Shown here piece by piece: positions 62,400 to 64,000 of a stretch of 64,000 bases of DNA; position 1 is the stretch's first letter, and each line of letters begins with the position of its first letter. A program made the position numbers and the translations under genes. The notes under the pieces are model-generated. The model was not told where the DNA came from. It searched no databases and was given only the letters and a program-made list of their open reading frames with translations. Source of the stretch: an uncultured Bacilli bacterium (lineage in GTDB: Bacteria; Bacillota_I; Bacilli_A; RF39; UBA660); NCBI GenBank assembly GCA_910584305.1, contig CAJTZW010000007.1, positions 15,072 through 79,071 of the forward strand, in the 5' to 3' direction.

Positions 62400-62999
62400 T
62401 TATTCAAAATAATATGTTTGATTTTTATTATTTTGAATTATAGCATTTTTAGGAACTACCCTTAAAACATTAAATATGTTATAAATATCAGGATAAACAC
62501 TTATCATCCCCATCATTGCTATTCCAAACAATATTCCATTTAATTCTTTTAAATTATTACTACTAAAACAAAATATAACTAATGGAATCAGCCCCAAAAT
62601 AATGGGTAGTATACTTCAAAAAATAAAGCGATTTCTCTTCACTGGACTTGCAGATAATGCAACTGCTGTTAAACTTTTCGGCACTATGCCTATATATACA
62701 ATAGCATTTTTAGGAAAAGCAATAGCGTGTAATAATTCATGAACAATTATTAAAAAGAATCCCATAATTATCCCTATAAAAAGAAAACCTACATTTATTA
62801 TTTTTTCATTTGCAATAAATGTCTTTACAAACATACATATAAAGCATAGTAAAATAGATGGAATCATAAAAGGCAACGCTTTTATCTGCATTTTTTTCAT
62901 ATCTTCTTCAACATCTAATTTTTGAGCATTTTTAGGTATGTTGGCAGTAGGAAAATCTTTTTCACTTTTTATTATACCTCTCCATATAATTTTAGGCAT
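62400..62999 (-). pseudogene. DUF3267-like metalloprotease gene interrupted by TGA
   Basis: 200 codons from ATG at 62997-62999 (SD AGGAGATGAAGGG). The N-terminal 127 residues hold IIVHELLHAIAFPKNAIVYIG, the HExxH helix of DUF3267 membrane zincins, and several membrane segments. TGA at 62616-62618 interrupts, yet the same frame continues open as SILPIILGLIPLVIFCF and a final VVPKNAIIQNNKNQTYYF, as expected of the family's C-terminus. A single nonsense change seems to have broken it. Confidence 0.7.
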
Positions 63000-63010
63000 C
63001 CCTTCATCTC

Positions 63011-63027
63011 CTTACAAATTGTAATTA
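63011..63027 (-). repeat. Intergenic linker copy (accessory array)
   Basis: TAATTACAATTTGTAAG between a stop codon and the SD of the DUF3267-like gene. Confidence 0.55.
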
Positions 63028-63252
63028 TTATGGCAACCAAAATAATAAATCCAAAGCACATAAAATAGTATTTTTTAATTTATCATTTGTCCTACATAAT
63101 TTAATAATTGCTCCTATAAATAAATATATACTAATAACTATAATAATAGGTGCTATAATCCTTGTATTATTGAATAGATTGATAGCCCCTATGAATAATA
63201 CTATGGATAATACGATTAAAATATAATATAGTATTTTACTCTTATTTTTCAT
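63028..63252 (-). CDS. Small membrane protein
   Basis: 74 residues from ATG at 63250-63252 after AGGAGGTGGGTGTTA. Two hydrophobic helices (YYILIVLSIVLFIGAI and IIAPIIIVISIYLFIG). No known family. Confidence 0.6.
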   Translation of the reverse strand: MKNKSKILYYILIVLSIVLFIGAINLFNNTRIIAPIIIVISIYLFIGAIIKLCRTNDKLKNTILCALDLLFWLP

Positions 63253-63270
63253 TAACACCCACCTCCTTAT

Positions 63271-63284
63271 TAAATTGTAATTTG
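63271..63284 (-). repeat. Intergenic linker copy (accessory array)
   Basis: AATTACAATTTA upstream of the 74-residue membrane gene, directly after the preceding stop. Confidence 0.55.
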
Positions 63285-63286
63285 AA

Positions 63287-63523
63287 TTACCTTATATTTT
63301 CTTCAATAGCTTTTTTACTATTTCTATATAAGGAAAATGTTACTAAAAACACGAAGGCAGGTGGAACCACTACTTTGATGGGACTGTCATTTATTATAAA
63401 TTTAACTGGACTTGAATCTCCCATTATAGTACACAATACTCCCGCAATAAATATAAATGCGGAAAAAATTGCTAATGCTAAAAACAAATTCTTTTTGATT
63501 ATTTCTTTCTTTAAATTAAACAT
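63287..63523 (-). CDS. Small membrane protein
   Basis: 78 residues from ATG at 63521-63523 after GGAGTGAGAAATTTT; an upstream in-frame start lies inside the next gene. Two hydrophobic helices with a charged N-terminus (MFNLKKEIIKKN). The preceding linker ATTTAATTTAGGAGTGAG is a divergent copy of the array linker. No family recognised. Confidence 0.6.
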   Translation of the reverse strand: MFNLKKEIIKKNLFLALAIFSAFIFIAGVLCTIMGDSSPVKFIINDSPIKVVVPPAFVFLVTFSLYRNSKKAIEENIR

Positions 63524-63548
63524 AAAATTTCTCACTCCTAAATTAAAT

Positions 63549-63866
63549 TTATTTGTTAACCCTAAATGTACTAATTGGAAGTTCTTGTGAACTCCCTGTA
63601 TTATACTGAACAACTCTTTTTGGGAATATCTCTTTAACTACATCTCGAACCCTTATCGCTGCAACATCAATACCCTGATTCATTGCTTCAGAAAAATATT
63701 CAATCGCATCTTTATATCCATAAATAGCCCATTCTGTGGATATTTTATCAACAGGCACTTTAGAATCTATTATCTTGCCTAACCTTGTTAACTCTATAAT
63801 ATCATTTTTACCATTCGTAAAACCCATTTTATATTGTATGAATTCATTAGTTATTATTTCATCCAT
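63549..63866 (-). CDS. Hypothetical small soluble protein
   Basis: 105 residues from ATG at 63864-63866 (GGGATACATTAT before it); an in-frame start at 63884 is possible. Begins MDEIITNEFIQYKMGFTNGK and contains DKISTEWAIYGYKDAIEYF and GIDVAAIRVRDVVKEIFPKR. Not recognised. First gene of the right-hand accessory block. Confidence 0.55.
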   Translation of the reverse strand: MDEIITNEFIQYKMGFTNGKNDIIELTRLGKIIDSKVPVDKISTEWAIYGYKDAIEYFSEAMNQGIDVAAIRVRDVVKEIFPKRVVQYNTGSSQELPISTFRVNK

Positions 63867-63927
63867 ATAATGTATCCCCATCAAGTTACTAGTAGTAACC
63901 CATTTTTATTATAACACGTATAATGTT

Positions 63928-63971
63928 AAACATAAAGATTTCAAGTTTAGAATTTTGATTTCTTTATGTTT
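63928..63971 (+). terminator. Possible terminator-like hairpin
   Basis: AAACATAAAGA (63928-63938) pairs with TCTTTATGTTT (63961-63971), with a long loop and a T run on the plus strand. No plus-strand gene is seen before it, so its role is unclear. Confidence 0.3.
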
Positions 63972-64000
63972 TTTGTTATTATAACAAACATCGGTAAAGA

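Noticed and set aside
62616..62618. In-frame TGA taken as evidence for TGA=Trp or selenocysteine
   Set aside because: cdd/era (GTGA) and copA/copZ (ATGA) overlaps show TGA ends genes; conserved Trp are encoded by TGG; no selenocysteine context is expected in this family.
1..64000. tRNA or rRNA genes
   Set aside because: I found no cloverleaf or rRNA-like stretch by eye; a dedicated search would be needed to exclude a tRNA.

Overview
The window is an AT-rich, almost entirely minus-strand stretch of chromosome from a spore-forming low-GC Bacillota. The dcw, era/recO and lepA/spoIIP gene orders follow the Bacillus pattern. spoIIGA-sigE, spoIIID, spoIIP, yqfC and yqfD indicate an endospore former. 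Unusual SD-start spacing, orphan prepilin-like proteins and many membrane proteins resemble uncultured gut Bacilli (Erysipelotrichia/Mycoplasmatota-related), but the exact lineage is inference. TGA is a real stop: cdd/era overlap as GTGA and copA/copZ as ATGA, so the standard code applies.

Layout. 1-3.3 kb: two membrane-anchored surface-type proteins of unknown role. 3.3-4.8 kb: an Smr-domain protein, a type III toxin-antitoxin locus (ToxN/AbiQ-like toxin with a tandem-repeat RNA antitoxin, promoter and attenuating terminator), and a broken HTH gene. 5-8.7 kb: pyruvate phosphate dikinase and a Xer recombinase. 8.7-19 kb: the recO-yqzL-era-cdd-dgkA-ybeY-yqfD-yqfC cluster, interrupted by a 707-residue prepilin-like protein, a VanZ protein and a metallopeptidase-like protein. 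19-26.5 kb: an ABC exporter, another prepilin-like protein, and the dcw start (mraZ-rsmH-ftsL-PBP) with a four-repeat MraZ operator.

26.6-32.4 kb is the most interesting region: a complete diversity-generating retroelement (DGR). In transcription order it has an Avd-like protein, a 74-bp template repeat (TR), a reverse transcriptase and a target gene holding the 74-bp variable repeat (VR). TR and VR differ at 10 positions, every one an adenine in the TR sense strand. Unusually the VR lies near the N-terminus of a target that continues in the same frame into a MoxR-type AAA+ ATPase. That is followed by a P-loop-less AAA-like protein and a VWA/HExxH protein. Two TAA codons lie in the TR in the target frame, and the present VR carries TGA and TAG there, so this copy of the target is switched off. 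The whole resembles MoxR-VWA conflict systems with a DGR-diversified sensor.

32.4-51.5 kb: tcdA, spoIIGA-sigE, lexA with a divergent SOS-controlled small membrane protein, queH, hemW, spoIIID, lepA, spoIIP, yqeY, rpsU, a YfhO-like membrane protein and a small strongly expressed prepilin. 51.5-64 kb is accessory: an ABC-F protein with an ermC-like leader-peptide attenuator, a series of single small genes joined by near-identical intergenic linkers (GrpB, PNPOx-like, DUF5131 and others, several broken), a metal-efflux block (cadC-like regulator, separate HMA protein, Zn/Cd ATPase, CopA, CopZ), an acyltransferase, lipoprotein and more small membrane genes with the same linkers.
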